28,957 bases of DNA from the NCBI GenBank assembly GCA_045577475.1, contig JAZNIM010000238.1, positions 1-28,957 of the forward strand. The letters run 5' to 3'. Below, in pieces: positions 1 through 8,758 of this stretch. The notes under the pieces are model-generated. The model was given only the letters and a program-made list of their open reading frames with translations, made no database searches and was not told the DNA's origin. The stretch comes from UMGS1387 sp045577475 (GTDB taxonomy: Bacteria > Bacillota > Clostridia > Oscillospirales > CAG-382). Made by a program: the position numbers and the translations under genes. Numbering within the stretch: position 1 is the first letter of the stretch; every line of letters starts with the position of its first letter.

Positions 1-141
1 GCGGGTGCCGTTATAGATGCCCTTGACGTACCGACTCTTATCGGTTCGGTTGCCGGAGATGACACGGTTATTATTGTAATGGCTTCGGAAGCCGATGCCG
101 TGGATTTTTCCAAAAAGCTTGCGAAAAGTATTAAATCATAA
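1..141 (+). CDS. argR: Arginine repressor ArgR/AhrC, C-terminal end (partial)
   Basis: Only the last 46 codons are present, open at the left edge and ending in TAA. The visible peptide has the ArgR C-terminal (arginine-binding, oligomerisation) pattern: VPTLIGSVAGDDTVIIV, followed by an acidic stretch and a helix ending in KSIKS. The GDDT motif is where ArgR proteins contact L-arginine at the trimer interface. ArgR represses arginine biosynthesis and, in Bacillus, activates catabolism. recN starts 20 bp downstream on the same strand, and argR-recN is a conserved Firmicute pair, which supports the call despite the truncation. The DNA-binding half is outside the window. Confidence 0.85.
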   Translation, partial: AGAVIDALDVPTLIGSVAGDDTVIIVMASEADAVDFSKKLAKSIKS

Positions 142-161
142 TAACTTGGAAGTGAAAGAAC

Positions 162-1829
162 ATGCTTGAATCAATTCATATTGAGAATATTGCACTTATC
201 AAGAGCCTGAATATCAGCCTTTCAGAGGCTTTCAGTGCTTTTACCGGTGAAACGGGTGCAGGAAAAAGTATTATTATAGACTCAATCGGATGCCTATGCG
301 GAAATAAAACCTCCAAGGAATTAATCAGAAACGGTGAAGAATCGGCAACAGTTGAAGGTATTTTCACAAACTTAGGTGACAATGCTCTTGCAAGATGCAA
401 GGAGGTTGGAATAGAACCCGATGAAGATGGCACGCTTTATATTTCGAGAATCATAAAGCTTGACGGAAAAGGTACTGTCAGAATAAACGGCAAGGTTGTT
501 CCTCTGTCAATTCTGCGTGAAATATCCCCTTCTCTGATCAATATTCACGGGCAGCATGATAACACCGAGCTTTTAAATAAGGAAAGTCACAGAAAACTGC
601 TTGATTCTTACGGCGAGCTTGAAAATGTTTACGAGCAATACCATTGTGCTTACACAAACTATTGCAGCATAAAAAAGCAGCTTGATTCAATAAGCACCGA
701 TGAAGGTGAAAAGCTCAGAAGAATTGAAATGTTAAAGTTTCAGATTAATGACATTTCAGCTCTTAAACTGAAAGTCGGCGAAGATGAAAAGCTGGAAGAA
801 GAAAAGAAGAAGCTTATTAACATTGAAAAAATATCTCGTAATTCTTCTATCGTTTCAGATGCTCTCGGCAGTTCCGGAATAGGTGCATGTGATTGTATAG
901 ACAGAGCAACAGAAGCACTCAGAAGTCTTGCAAGAATAAGCGATGAATACCAAGAATATATTGATATGCTTGCTGAAATCAAGAGTAAATTAATCGATAT
1001 TTCCGAAACCATCGCGGATATGGCAGGTGTTGATGTTGAAAATCCCACATTGATGCTTGACAAAATTGAAAATCGGCTTGATGAAATCCAAAAAGCAAAA
1101 CGAAAGTACGGAAGCGACATTGAAAAGGTACTTGAATACTACGACAAAGCCAAAGCAGAGCTTGACGACCTTGAAAATTTTGACAAAAAATCCGACATAC
1201 TTCGTGCTGAGCTGAATAAAGCAGCAACCGATTTGAAGGCGGCAGGTGCGACTTTAACACAAGAACGAATGAAAATCGGTGAAAATCTGAGAAAAAATAT
1301 TGAGGAGCAAATGAAATATCTTGATATGCCGGGGGTAAAATTCAAGGTGTGTTTTGCACAAAAGCCATACGGCAAAGACGGTGCTGATGACATAGAGTTT
1401 TATGTAATGACAAACTCCGGAGAGGGCTTCTCTCCCCTTTCCAAAACAGCTTCAGGCGGTGAACTGTCAAGGATTATGCTTGCAATAAAGAGCGTAATTG
1501 CAGAAAAAGACGGAATTGACACACTGATTTTCGATGAGGTTGATACGGGCATTTCGGGAAAAACCTCCCGCAAAATCGGACTCAAGCTCAGCGAAATATC
1601 CAAGGTATCACAGGTTTTATGCGTAACACACTCAGCTCAGATTTGCTCAGTTGCCGACACCCATTATCGTGTTTCAAAATTTACTGATGATGCAAGAACA
1701 TATACCGACGTAAAGCTGCTCAGTGATAAAGAGCGAATTGACGAAACAGCACGTATAATTGCGGGAATTGACATTACTGAATCTTCTATTGTTGCAGCAA
1801 AGGAGCTTATTGAGAACAAAACGCTGTAA
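162..1829 (+). CDS. recN: DNA repair protein RecN (SMC-like ATPase)
   Basis: A 555-residue protein, the usual RecN length. RecN is a cytoplasmic SMC-like ATPase that loads at double-strand breaks and helps bring ends together for RecA-dependent recombination. The N-terminus shows a Walker A motif, GETGAGKS, around residues 29-36, followed by the INIHGQHDN segment typical of RecN. The middle (about 150-380) is charged and helical, as expected for the coiled-coil arms. The ABC signature region TASGGELSRIMLAIK lies near 427-441, and Walker B/D-loop LIFDEVDTGISG near 454-465, followed by VTHSAQ. The start ATG has a purine-rich site (GGAAGTGA) upstream and follows argR by 20 bp, so the two are probably co-transcribed. 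All catalytic motifs are intact. Confidence 0.97.
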   Translation: MLESIHIENIALIKSLNISLSEAFSAFTGETGAGKSIIIDSIGCLCGNKTSKELIRNGEESATVEGIFTNLGDNALARCKEVGIEPDEDGTLYISRIIKLDGKGTVRINGKVVPLSILREISPSLINIHGQHDNTELLNKESHRKLLDSYGELENVYEQYHCAYTNYCSIKKQLDSISTDEGEKLRRIEMLKFQINDISALKLKVGEDEKLEEEKKKLINIEKISRNSSIVSDALGSSGIGACDCIDRATEALRSLARISDEYQEYIDMLAEIKSKLIDISETIADMAGVDVENPTLMLDKIENRLDEIQKAKRKYGSDIEKVLEYYDKAKAELDDLENFDKKSDILRAELNKAATDLKAAGATLTQERMKIGENLRKNIEEQMKYLDMPGVKFKVCFAQKPYGKDGADDIEFYVMTNSGEGFSPLSKTASGGELSRIMLAIKSVIAEKDGIDTLIFDEVDTGISGKTSRKIGLKLSEISKVSQVLCVTHSAQICSVADTHYRVSKFTDDARTYTDVKLLSDKERIDETARIIAGIDITESSIVAAKELIENKTL

Positions 1830-1850
1830 AACTTTCAACTCTTTTACAAT

Positions 1851-1880
1851 AAATGTGTCACTTTGACTATTGACACTTTT
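1851..1880. promoter_or_regulatory. Inverted repeat overlapping the prs -35 box
   Basis: Arms AAATGTGTCA (1851-1860) and TGACACTTTT (1871-1880) are complementary at 9 of 10 positions, separated by 10 bp. The right arm contains most of the -35 hexamer of the promoter at 1870-1898. A repressor bound here would block RNA polymerase, so it is a plausible operator for the PRPP synthetase gene. It does not match the PurR box as I know it; the binding protein is unknown. Confidence 0.4.
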
Positions 1881-1898
1881 GTCGTAAAATGTTATAAT
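1870..1898 (+). promoter_or_regulatory. Sigma-A promoter of the PRPP synthetase gene
   Basis: A perfect TTGACA (1870-1875), a 17-bp spacer and a perfect TATAAT (1893-1898) lie about 50 bp before the ATG at 1949. An AGGAGG ribosome site is at 1937-1942. This makes the gene an independent, strongly transcribed unit separate from argR-recN. Confidence 0.85.
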
Positions 1899-1948
1899 TT
1901 TGTAGTAAAATTAAATATAAGCAAATATAGCTTTACAGGAGGATAATT

Positions 1949-3073
1949 ATGCTGGACTTTTCAAAGGAAGTAGCCCTGAATCCACTTGCTCTTATCGGTA
2001 CAAGAGGTACGGAAAAGATGCTCGCAAGAATTCAAAGATATATCGGTGAGTGGAGACGTGAAGAAAACCCCGATTATATCATCAGCACCAAGTATTCAAG
2101 ATTCGGTACAGGCGAGGCGAAATGCATGCTTGAAGAATCTGTACGAGGTAAGGACTTATTTATTGTAGCAGATTGCTTTAACTATAGCGAAACCTACAAG
2201 ATGTACGGTATGGAAGTTCCCATGAGTCCCGATGACCATTTCTGCGATATTAAGCGTATCATTTCTGCAGCAAGCGGTAAAGCAGCAAGAATCTCTGTTA
2301 TCATGCCCATGCTCTATGAAAGCAGACAGCACAGACGTACTGCTCGTGAATCTCTTGACTGTGCTTTTATGCTGCATGAGCTTGTAAGCTTAGGCGTTGA
2401 AAACATTATGACATTCGATGCACACGATGACAGAGTAAGAAATGCAATTCCTCTTGAAGGCTTTGACAATCTTATGCCTACATATCAGATGCTTAAAGCA
2501 TTTATGGCAACTGAAAAAGACATTGATATCAAAAATATGGTTGTTGTTTCCCCTGACGAAGGTGCTCTTGGCAGAGGTATGTACTATTCCTCTGTTCTCG
2601 GAGTTCCTCTCAGCATGTTCTATAAAAGACGTGACTATACCGTTGTTAAGGACGGCAGAAACCCAATCGTTGCACATGAGTATCTTGGCGATGATGTTGC
2701 AGGCAAGGACATTATTATCGTTGATGATATTCTTTCCTCGGGCGACTCCTTCCTTCATATTCTCGACAAGCTCAAAGGAATGGGTGCTAAGAGAATATTC
2801 GGCTTCTTCTCCTTCGGTCTTTTCTGTAACGGCTTTGAAGCAGTCGACGATTACTATAAAAGAAACATGTTTGACAGAATATATGCAACAAACTCTGTTT
2901 ATAACTCCGATGCCGCACTTTCACGTGAATGGTTTAAGGAAGTAAGCATTCACAAGTACATTGCTTATTACATTGAAGCTGTAAACATCAACAAATCAAT
3001 CGGAAGCATGCTTGACCCCATCAAGAAAATTCATGCTCTCTGCGATAAGTACGGCATAGAATACGCAAAATAA
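1949..3073 (+). CDS. prs: Ribose-phosphate pyrophosphokinase (PRPP synthetase), long divergent form
   Basis: 374 residues, against about 310-320 for typical bacterial Prs. The enzyme transfers pyrophosphate from ATP to ribose 5-phosphate to make PRPP for purine, pyrimidine, NAD, His and Trp synthesis. Visible family landmarks are: the VIMPMLYESRQHRRTARES block, equivalent to the RQDRK...RE ATP-site region; MTFDAHDDR, in place of the usual DLHxxQ; the flexible-loop-like FYKRRDY; and the PRPP-binding loop IIIVDDILSSGDS, in place of VDDxxDTxGT. It has its own promoter and a good AGGAGG site. The changed loop and metal-site residues and about 55 extra residues place it in a divergent subgroup, so allosteric behaviour may differ from Bacillus Prs. 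Another phosphoribosyltransferase-fold enzyme is possible but less likely. Confidence 0.85.
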   Translation: MLDFSKEVALNPLALIGTRGTEKMLARIQRYIGEWRREENPDYIISTKYSRFGTGEAKCMLEESVRGKDLFIVADCFNYSETYKMYGMEVPMSPDDHFCDIKRIISAASGKAARISVIMPMLYESRQHRRTARESLDCAFMLHELVSLGVENIMTFDAHDDRVRNAIPLEGFDNLMPTYQMLKAFMATEKDIDIKNMVVVSPDEGALGRGMYYSSVLGVPLSMFYKRRDYTVVKDGRNPIVAHEYLGDDVAGKDIIIVDDILSSGDSFLHILDKLKGMGAKRIFGFFSFGLFCNGFEAVDDYYKRNMFDRIYATNSVYNSDAALSREWFKEVSIHKYIAYYIEAVNINKSIGSMLDPIKKIHALCDKYGIEYAK

Positions 3074-3081
3074 TCAATATC

Positions 3082-3112
3082 AGTCAAGCTCCTTATTGGG
3101 GCTTTGACTTTT
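3082..3112 (+). terminator. Probable rho-independent terminator after prs
   Basis: AGTCAAGCTCC (3082-3092) can pair with GGGGCTTTGACT (3098-3109) with one bulged base and one G-U pair around a short loop, followed by TTT. It sits just after the prs stop and before the next ribosome site, so it may only partly stop read-through. Confidence 0.55.
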
Positions 3113-3130
3113 ATATGGAGGCTATACATT

Positions 3131-6067
3131 ATGGAAAATATACTCAAAAATCTTAAAAACCCGCCTTCCGTTTACAGACCCGTCCCCTTCTGGTCCTGGA
3201 ATGCAAAGCTTGAAACCGAAGAAACCAAGTGGCAGGTTAATCAGATGGACAGTGTCGGTATGGGTGGCTTCTTCATGCACGCAAGAGGTGGCTTGAAAAC
3301 CGAGTACATGAGCGAAGAATGGCTTGAAAACGTAAAAGCTGCTGTTCTTGAAGGCGATAAGCTGGGAATGCAGCCTTGGGGCTATGATGAAAACGGTTGG
3401 CCCAGCGGTTTTGGCAGCGATGCAGTTAACAGCCTCGGTATTGAGTATCAGCAGAAATATCTCAGAGCCGAGCTTTGTGACGAAGAAAAGTCAACAGAAC
3501 GTACAATTACCAATATAAGGCTTGACAGTGGAAAAATCGCTCATATGTATTACGATGTGAACCCGTTTTACGTAGATACACTTGACGGCAAGGTAACTGA
3601 CGAATTCATCAAATCCACCCATGAAAAATATAAGGCATATCTGGGTGAAGATTTCACAAAAATGAAAGGCTTTTTCACGGATGAGCCACAGATTTCAAGA
3701 GCAGGCATACCTTGGTCATTTATTCTTGAGGATGAGTATAAGAAAGCATATGGCGTTTCACTTACTGAAAGATTGTATGACCTGTTCAGCGATAAAGCAG
3801 AAGCAAATGAAACAAGATTTAAATTCTGGAAGCTTGTAACAAGACTCTTCAGTGAAAACTTTCTCGGAAGAATTTACAACTGGTGCGAAAAGAACGGCTC
3901 ACATCTTACAGGTCATATGGTTTGCGAGGAAACCATCAATTCTCAGCTTGAATCCAACGGCTCTGTTATGCCGAACTACGAATATTTTCATATTCCGGGT
4001 GTTGATAAGCTCGGAAGAAGCGTTGACAGACTTCTTCTTCTCCCCCAGATTACATCGGTTTGTGCACAGCTCGGTAAAAAGCAAATTCTTACCGAAACCT
4101 TTGCACTTTGCGGCTGGGACGTCAGCTTTGAAGAATTAAAATGGATTTATGAATGGCAGATGGTTAAGGGGGTCAATCTTCTCTGTCAGCATCTTGCAGG
4201 CTACAGCCTTGCTGGTATCAGAAAACGTGACTATCCCGCAGGTCACTTCTACCAGAACCCTTGGTGGAAGGATTATTACGACTTCAACAACTTCGCTTCA
4301 CGTATGGGCATGCTTCTTGCCGAGGGTGAAATTAAGTGCGATGTGCTTGTGCTGCACAACATTTCTACAGGTTGGATTAACCATTACGGTGATGAAAAAG
4401 CACAAAAGCATGCAAAATATACAAACGCACTTACAGAAATAACTACCGCTCTTGACAAAAACCAAATTTTGTTCCACCTTGGCGATGACCTTGTTATGCA
4501 CAGACATGCAAAGGTTGAGGGAAGTAAACTTGTAATCGGCAACATGAACTATTCTACAGTAATTGTTCCGCCTTGTACGGTTATTGACAGCGAAACGTTA
4601 TCATTCATTACTGAATTTCAGAATAACGGCGGTAAGCTCATATTTGTGGGTGAAGTTCCAACACTTGTTGATGGGGTTAAATGCGATGATGCAAAAAGCA
4701 TTTGTAAGGAACATGTTGAAAAGGCACAGGACGTTCTCAACCTTTTAACATGCAGAGCAAAAGTATGTTCTGTGGTAAGCAAAACGAACGGCTCGGCTTG
4801 TGATATACAGGTTGCGTACAGAAACTTTGATGACTTTGAAATGTATTATCTTGTCAATACTTTTGCAGATAAGCAGGAAGCGGTTATTACACTAAAAGGA
4901 AAATCAGTCTGTGAATTTGATTATCTTACAGGCAACACAAAAGAAATTTGCTTTGAAGAATGTGACGGATGTGTTGTGATTAACAGAACCATAGAAAAGA
5001 TGGGCTCTGTTGTTTACTTCGTTAAGAATGATGATACATATAAGAGCGCAAAGAATGCCGATAAGGCTCTTGTTTCCATAAACGATAAGCTTCACGGCGA
5101 CTGGATTATAAAAGGAAGTGACCACAATGTCCTCACTCTTGACTACTGCGACTGCTACTTTAACGGCGAGCTTTATCAAAGCAAAATGCATATAGGCGAC
5201 GTTCAGCAGCCTGCCTGCGATTTCAAGAAAAAGGTGAAGGTTGCTCTTGATTTTGATGTTAATCTTAACAGAAATATCACAGGCGAAATGTATCTTGTCC
5301 TTGAAGAACCTCAGAATTACACGGTTTACATCAACGGTAAAGTTGTTGAAAAGAAGGATTGCGGATATTATCGTGACAAATCCTTCAGAAAGCTTGATAT
5401 AACGGGTCTTTTGGAAAAAGGATATAACATTATAACTCTCGAATGTGATTTTGTTCAGTCGCAGCAGGTTTACGATACTCTTGATAACTGCACCCAATTT
5501 GAGTCAGTAAAGAACAAGCTGTTCTACGACATGGAAATTGAAGCAGTATATCTTGTTGGCGATTTCGGTGTTGAAAGCGAAAGTGAATTTGTTCCCGCTG
5601 AGAACAATTCCTATAACAATGACGGCAGGTTCGCTCTTACCGTAAAGCCTGTAAAGGTGACTGACGGCGACCTTGTTCTTCAGAAATTCCCGTTCTTCTG
5701 CGGAAGCATAAAGCTTACAAAAACAATTAATCTCTCAGCCGATGAGCTTGAAAACAGATGTATCGAGTTTTCTTCAAGAAACAGCACAATTACAAAAGTG
5801 ACCGTTAACGGCAAGGCTCTCTCCCCTATTTACTGGGCGCCTTATGTGTGCGACCTTAGCAATGTACTTGTTGAAGGAGAAAATATAATTGATATAGAAA
5901 TAATCGGTAACTTCAGAAACATGTTGGGACCGCACCACTTAGGTAAGGAAGAATATTCTGTTTCTCCCGGCTCGTTTATAAAGACTTCACGCATTTGGAA
6001 GAGCTGGTCTCAAATTAAATGGTTTGACAGCTACAATTTTGTAAAGTTTGGTCTTTTTCTTAAATAA
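3131..6067 (+). CDS. Large glycoside hydrolase, GH106-like (alpha-L-rhamnosidase-type)
   Basis: 978 residues from the ATG at 3131, chosen because a GGAG site precedes it; an in-frame upstream codon has none. The N-terminus carries the block typical of the Glyco_hydro_106-like group: NPPSVYRPVPFWSWN, then GMGGFFMHARGGL, then a GMQPWGYDENGWPSG strand. This suggests a TIM-barrel catalytic region over roughly residues 1-420. FFTDEP and GHMVCEE supply candidate catalytic acids. The second half (about 640-978) looks beta-rich, with repeated YINGK/TVNGK and TLECDF/IDIEI patterns like sugar-binding jelly-roll domains. There is no signal peptide or membrane segment, so it should act in the cytoplasm on imported oligosaccharides. 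It faces the AraC-controlled hydrolase downstream. Rhamnosidase activity is inferred only from family resemblance. Confidence 0.7.
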   Translation: MENILKNLKNPPSVYRPVPFWSWNAKLETEETKWQVNQMDSVGMGGFFMHARGGLKTEYMSEEWLENVKAAVLEGDKLGMQPWGYDENGWPSGFGSDAVNSLGIEYQQKYLRAELCDEEKSTERTITNIRLDSGKIAHMYYDVNPFYVDTLDGKVTDEFIKSTHEKYKAYLGEDFTKMKGFFTDEPQISRAGIPWSFILEDEYKKAYGVSLTERLYDLFSDKAEANETRFKFWKLVTRLFSENFLGRIYNWCEKNGSHLTGHMVCEETINSQLESNGSVMPNYEYFHIPGVDKLGRSVDRLLLLPQITSVCAQLGKKQILTETFALCGWDVSFEELKWIYEWQMVKGVNLLCQHLAGYSLAGIRKRDYPAGHFYQNPWWKDYYDFNNFASRMGMLLAEGEIKCDVLVLHNISTGWINHYGDEKAQKHAKYTNALTEITTALDKNQILFHLGDDLVMHRHAKVEGSKLVIGNMNYSTVIVPPCTVIDSETLSFITEFQNNGGKLIFVGEVPTLVDGVKCDDAKSICKEHVEKAQDVLNLLTCRAKVCSVVSKTNGSACDIQVAYRNFDDFEMYYLVNTFADKQEAVITLKGKSVCEFDYLTGNTKEICFEECDGCVVINRTIEKMGSVVYFVKNDDTYKSAKNADKALVSINDKLHGDWIIKGSDHNVLTLDYCDCYFNGELYQSKMHIGDVQQPACDFKKKVKVALDFDVNLNRNITGEMYLVLEEPQNYTVYINGKVVEKKDCGYYRDKSFRKLDITGLLEKGYNIITLECDFVQSQQVYDTLDNCTQFESVKNKLFYDMEIEAVYLVGDFGVESESEFVPAENNSYNNDGRFALTVKPVKVTDGDLVLQKFPFFCGSIKLTKTINLSADELENRCIEFSSRNSTITKVTVNGKALSPIYWAPYVCDLSNVLVEGENIIDIEIIGNFRNMLGPHHLGKEEYSVSPGSFIKTSRIWKSWSQIKWFDSYNFVKFGLFLK

Positions 6068-6071
6068 CACG

Positions 6072-6102
6072 AAAAAAGGTGGATGCTTCGGCACCCACCT
6101 TT
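6072..6102. terminator. Two-way rho-independent terminator
   Basis: AAAGGTGGATGC (6075-6086), a TTCG tetraloop (6087-6090) and GCACCCACCTTT (6091-6102) form a 12-bp stem with one mismatch. On the minus strand the stem is followed by a run of six T, making a strong terminator for the gene ending at 6149. On plus it serves the GH106-like gene ending at 6067. Confidence 0.85.
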
Positions 6103-6148
6103 GTTATTGTATAATTGGAAGCTTTGCACACTTCTCATTAATAAAATA

Positions 6149-7825
6149 TTAATATATACTGTATGTTTCATTATTATAATCCACGGTAACAACCGTTCCA
6201 TCAGAATAAGATGTTTTGAACACGCCGTCAGCGAGCTTTTCGTGTTTATCCATGAACGAATAAATTGTACCCGACATTTTCTTGTATAACTCGTAAGCTT
6301 CCTTGATTTTAGTAACGGAATACTTCATATCATCCTCATCATCGCAGGTACAGTCGACAGAACCCATCCAACTGTTTCCGCTGTAGAATTTTGAATAATA
6401 GTAAAATGAAGGCCGCGCACCGTATTCAATGGACTTTAGCACTTCACGCTTGGTTTTGAAGGTACAGTTCATTGTATCGGTATAAGGATTTGACAATACC
6501 GAGCCGTGATAAACAAGCTGCCAGAAAGGAACAGACTCATCGCAGAGGTCAATATGAGTATCGTGGTGAAAGGATATATATAATCCGTAATCAAGTTCAG
6601 GACATATAAAGTCAAAAGCACCTTCCGATGAAATACTGCCAAAAAGCTTTCTCGACAGCCGGCACTTTTCAATGGCACAATCAACTGCCTGAGCATAGCT
6701 TACGGGATGTTCTTCACTGTAACAGCACCTTGGATACACAACGCCGAGAACATCTATATAAAGGCATCCTCTGAAGCCCAGCTTCGCAACCTCCGGTAGC
6801 ATTTTCTTAGCATTTTCAAGTCCTTTTTGAGGACAAAGACAGTGCATTTCGCCGCCGCTCCAATTATCAAATTTAGCTTGTTTATATCCGCCTTTTAGTA
6901 TAATATCATTGTTTTCATCGTAACAGTCGGCAATTTCATACTGGTCTGTATGATTGGTATGGCAAACCATGGCATAGCCATATGCATTTGCCTTTTTAAT
7001 CAGAGCCTTTAGCTTTTTTTCTCCGCCCAGCCTTGGTTCGACAGGAAATGCTTCCGGCCATCTTCCGTCATGACCGCTTATATTCCAGCCAACAAGGCAG
7101 AATTCAGCTTTTTCTATCCCCTGCTGCTTAAATTCATCAAGGAGAGCAGAGATTTTATCAAAATCGCACGCAACATGCATTTCCGGTTCATTTTCTCTTG
7201 TCTGATGCAGAACTTTTGGGGGTGCAGGCTTCCAACCGCACCTGATGCGAACCATGACAGATTCGGCGGTATAAGACACCTCCGCATTAATTTCTGCTTT
7301 CTCAATAAGCGTCTTTACTCCCCTGTAATTATAAACATATTCACGGTATTTACGAGCCATTCCGCTGTAATTCGCATCATCGCCGTAGAGAAAAAAGTAT
7401 TCGATTCTGAAGTCCTCATATACCTCTTTACCTTCTAATTGGAATACCGGACAAATCGAATTAATTCCGTCTTTGCATTCATACTTTAACGCAAAATTGT
7501 AGCTCATGCCGCTGACAACGGCAATATAACAACAGTCATCACCCTTATATCCGAAAACAGGCATATTCAGCTTTTCAGTTAGTATTGTTTTGTCCTCATT
7601 ATGCTTGCCGAAATAATACAGTGCATAGTCGGCGCATCTGCTTGAACGTGGAATTAAAAAATAGCCGTCAGTACCATTTGCAACGGTTTTGCATTCGTCA
7701 AGTTCAATAGCTGCCACACCATCAAAATCATACTCTTTGCTGATGCGTACAGTAGTGATGTTTGGTTCTTTAGTAATAATAGGACATTCGCATATAATGC
7801 TTGAGTCTTTATTAATTATTTTCAT
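6149..7825 (-). CDS. Putative glycoside hydrolase, DUF5696-like
   Basis: 558 residues. No signal peptide, so cytoplasmic. An N-terminal beta-rich part (about 1-180) is followed by an apparent TIM barrel: CLVGWNISGHDGRWP, VCHTNHTDQY, GCLYIDVLGV and SSEGAFDFICPELDYG suggest strand-end catalytic acids, perhaps Asp in YIDVLG and Glu in SSEGAF. The C-terminus ends with VVTVDYNNETY, resembling the tail of DUF5696 proteins, which are distantly related to GH101/GH36-type hydrolases. A GAGGTGG ribosome site precedes the ATG. The gene lies downstream of an AraC regulator on the same strand, a standard arrangement for a sugar-induced hydrolase. Substrate unknown; the family assignment is from memory of motifs. 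Confidence 0.55.
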   Translation of the reverse strand: MKIINKDSSIICECPIITKEPNITTVRISKEYDFDGVAAIELDECKTVANGTDGYFLIPRSSRCADYALYYFGKHNEDKTILTEKLNMPVFGYKGDDCCYIAVVSGMSYNFALKYECKDGINSICPVFQLEGKEVYEDFRIEYFFLYGDDANYSGMARKYREYVYNYRGVKTLIEKAEINAEVSYTAESVMVRIRCGWKPAPPKVLHQTRENEPEMHVACDFDKISALLDEFKQQGIEKAEFCLVGWNISGHDGRWPEAFPVEPRLGGEKKLKALIKKANAYGYAMVCHTNHTDQYEIADCYDENNDIILKGGYKQAKFDNWSGGEMHCLCPQKGLENAKKMLPEVAKLGFRGCLYIDVLGVVYPRCCYSEEHPVSYAQAVDCAIEKCRLSRKLFGSISSEGAFDFICPELDYGLYISFHHDTHIDLCDESVPFWQLVYHGSVLSNPYTDTMNCTFKTKREVLKSIEYGARPSFYYYSKFYSGNSWMGSVDCTCDDEDDMKYSVTKIKEAYELYKKMSGTIYSFMDKHEKLADGVFKTSYSDGTVVTVDYNNETYSIY

Positions 7826-7848
7826 ATAGCCACCTCATGTTTTTTAAT

Positions 7849-7902
7849 ATTATACATGAAAGTATCGAAAATAAATATGAAATATCTAACATACAATGTC
7901 AA
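7849..7902 (-). promoter_or_regulatory. Candidate promoter(s) of the DUF5696-like hydrolase gene
   Basis: In the 94-bp gap after the AraC gene, reading minus, there is a perfect TTGACA (7902-7897) with a poor -10, CATATT, 17 bp later. Further on there is a perfect TATAAT (7854-7849) without a good -35. A strong -10 lacking a -35 fits a promoter that needs an activator such as the adjacent AraC protein; that is inference. Confidence 0.4.
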
Positions 7903-7919
7903 AAAGCAAACAAGTTTTA

Positions 7920-8750
7920 TCAAGAACGGTTCTGTCTGTACTTTGCAGGAGAGACGCCGTATTTTTCGCTGAATCTGCGTATGAAATTCGATACATTTTT
8001 AAACCCGCTTGAAAAGCAAACTTCGGTTATGCTCAGCCTTGTGGAATTCAAAAGATTTTCGGCATATGAAAGTCGAAGCTTATCCACATAATCTTTGAAT
8101 GTACTGCCCGTATGCTCACGAAACTTCACACTGAAATATGAGGGAGTAAAGCCTGAAAACTCAGCAGCTTCAGTAAGAGTTATGCCTTCCCTGAACTTGC
8201 TGTGTATGTAAATTACAGCCTTACTCATGTTGCCGTTGTCATTAGAAGCGATTTGATCTTCTATTGCATTGCATCTTAGAAAAAGAACAAGTATGTTTTC
8301 AAGATAGTTTTTTAAACAAATGTTTTTGTGTCTGCCGTTGCTCATATACTCGCTTAAAATAAGCTCAAACAGCTTTGAAGCATACGAAAAATCATCACCA
8401 TTCAGCTTACAGCACTCTCTGCCAAGCTTCAATAAATGAAGCATAAGCGTAGGTTCAACGGATTTTTCATCAAATTGAACATTAATCAGACATGCCGGTG
8501 ATTCGGATACTTCAACACCGTGAATATCCGCCGGAGTAACAAAATACAGACTTCCCTTTTCAAGAGCGAATTCTTTGCCGTTTACAGTGTATTTGGCACA
8601 ACCGTCAATAATAAACTCAATTTCGTAAAACTCATGACTGTGTGTCGGAAAGTAAAAATCAACAACCCTTTTACTGACATTGATTTTGATATCATCGGGG
8701 AAGTATTCACTTAAAGAAAGTATGCGCGGTGTCGGTTTTTTATCAGACAT
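7920..8750 (-). CDS. AraC-family transcriptional regulator with cupin sensor domain
   Basis: 276 residues from the ATG at 8750, preferred over an upstream GTG because TGAGG lies at the right distance. The N-terminal half is a cupin-like AraC ligand domain: HSHEFYEIEFIIDG, then YTVNGKEFALEKGSLYFVTPADIHGV. The C-terminal 100 residues hold the two helix-turn-helix units: ITLTEAAEFSGFTPSYFSVKF, split by FKDYVDKLRLSYAENLL, and ITEVCFSSGFKNVSNFIRRF with KYGVSPAKYR. Such proteins bind a sugar and activate nearby glycan genes. It sits 8 bp after the HD gene and 94 bp before the DUF5696-like hydrolase, its likely target. Confidence 0.93.
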   Translation of the reverse strand: MSDKKPTPRILSLSEYFPDDIKINVSKRVVDFYFPTHSHEFYEIEFIIDGCAKYTVNGKEFALEKGSLYFVTPADIHGVEVSESPACLINVQFDEKSVEPTLMLHLLKLGRECCKLNGDDFSYASKLFELILSEYMSNGRHKNICLKNYLENILVLFLRCNAIEDQIASNDNGNMSKAVIYIHSKFREGITLTEAAEFSGFTPSYFSVKFREHTGSTFKDYVDKLRLSYAENLLNSTRLSITEVCFSSGFKNVSNFIRRFSEKYGVSPAKYRQNRS

Positions 8751-8758
8751 AAATAACC

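Noticed and set aside
1825..1848. TGTAAAA/TTTTACA hairpin at the end of recN as a terminator
   Set aside because: The stem is all weak pairs, overlaps the stop codon, and no T run follows.
2919..2929. TTTCACGTGAA, resembling the core of a parS site
   Set aside because: Only 11 of 16 parS positions match, it lies within the prs coding frame, and the outer bases do not fit; probably chance.
4904..5497. 197-residue hydrophobic open frame on minus within the GH106-like gene
   Set aside because: It is antisense to a well-supported coding frame, has no ribosome site that I can see, and its composition is that of a complementary shadow.
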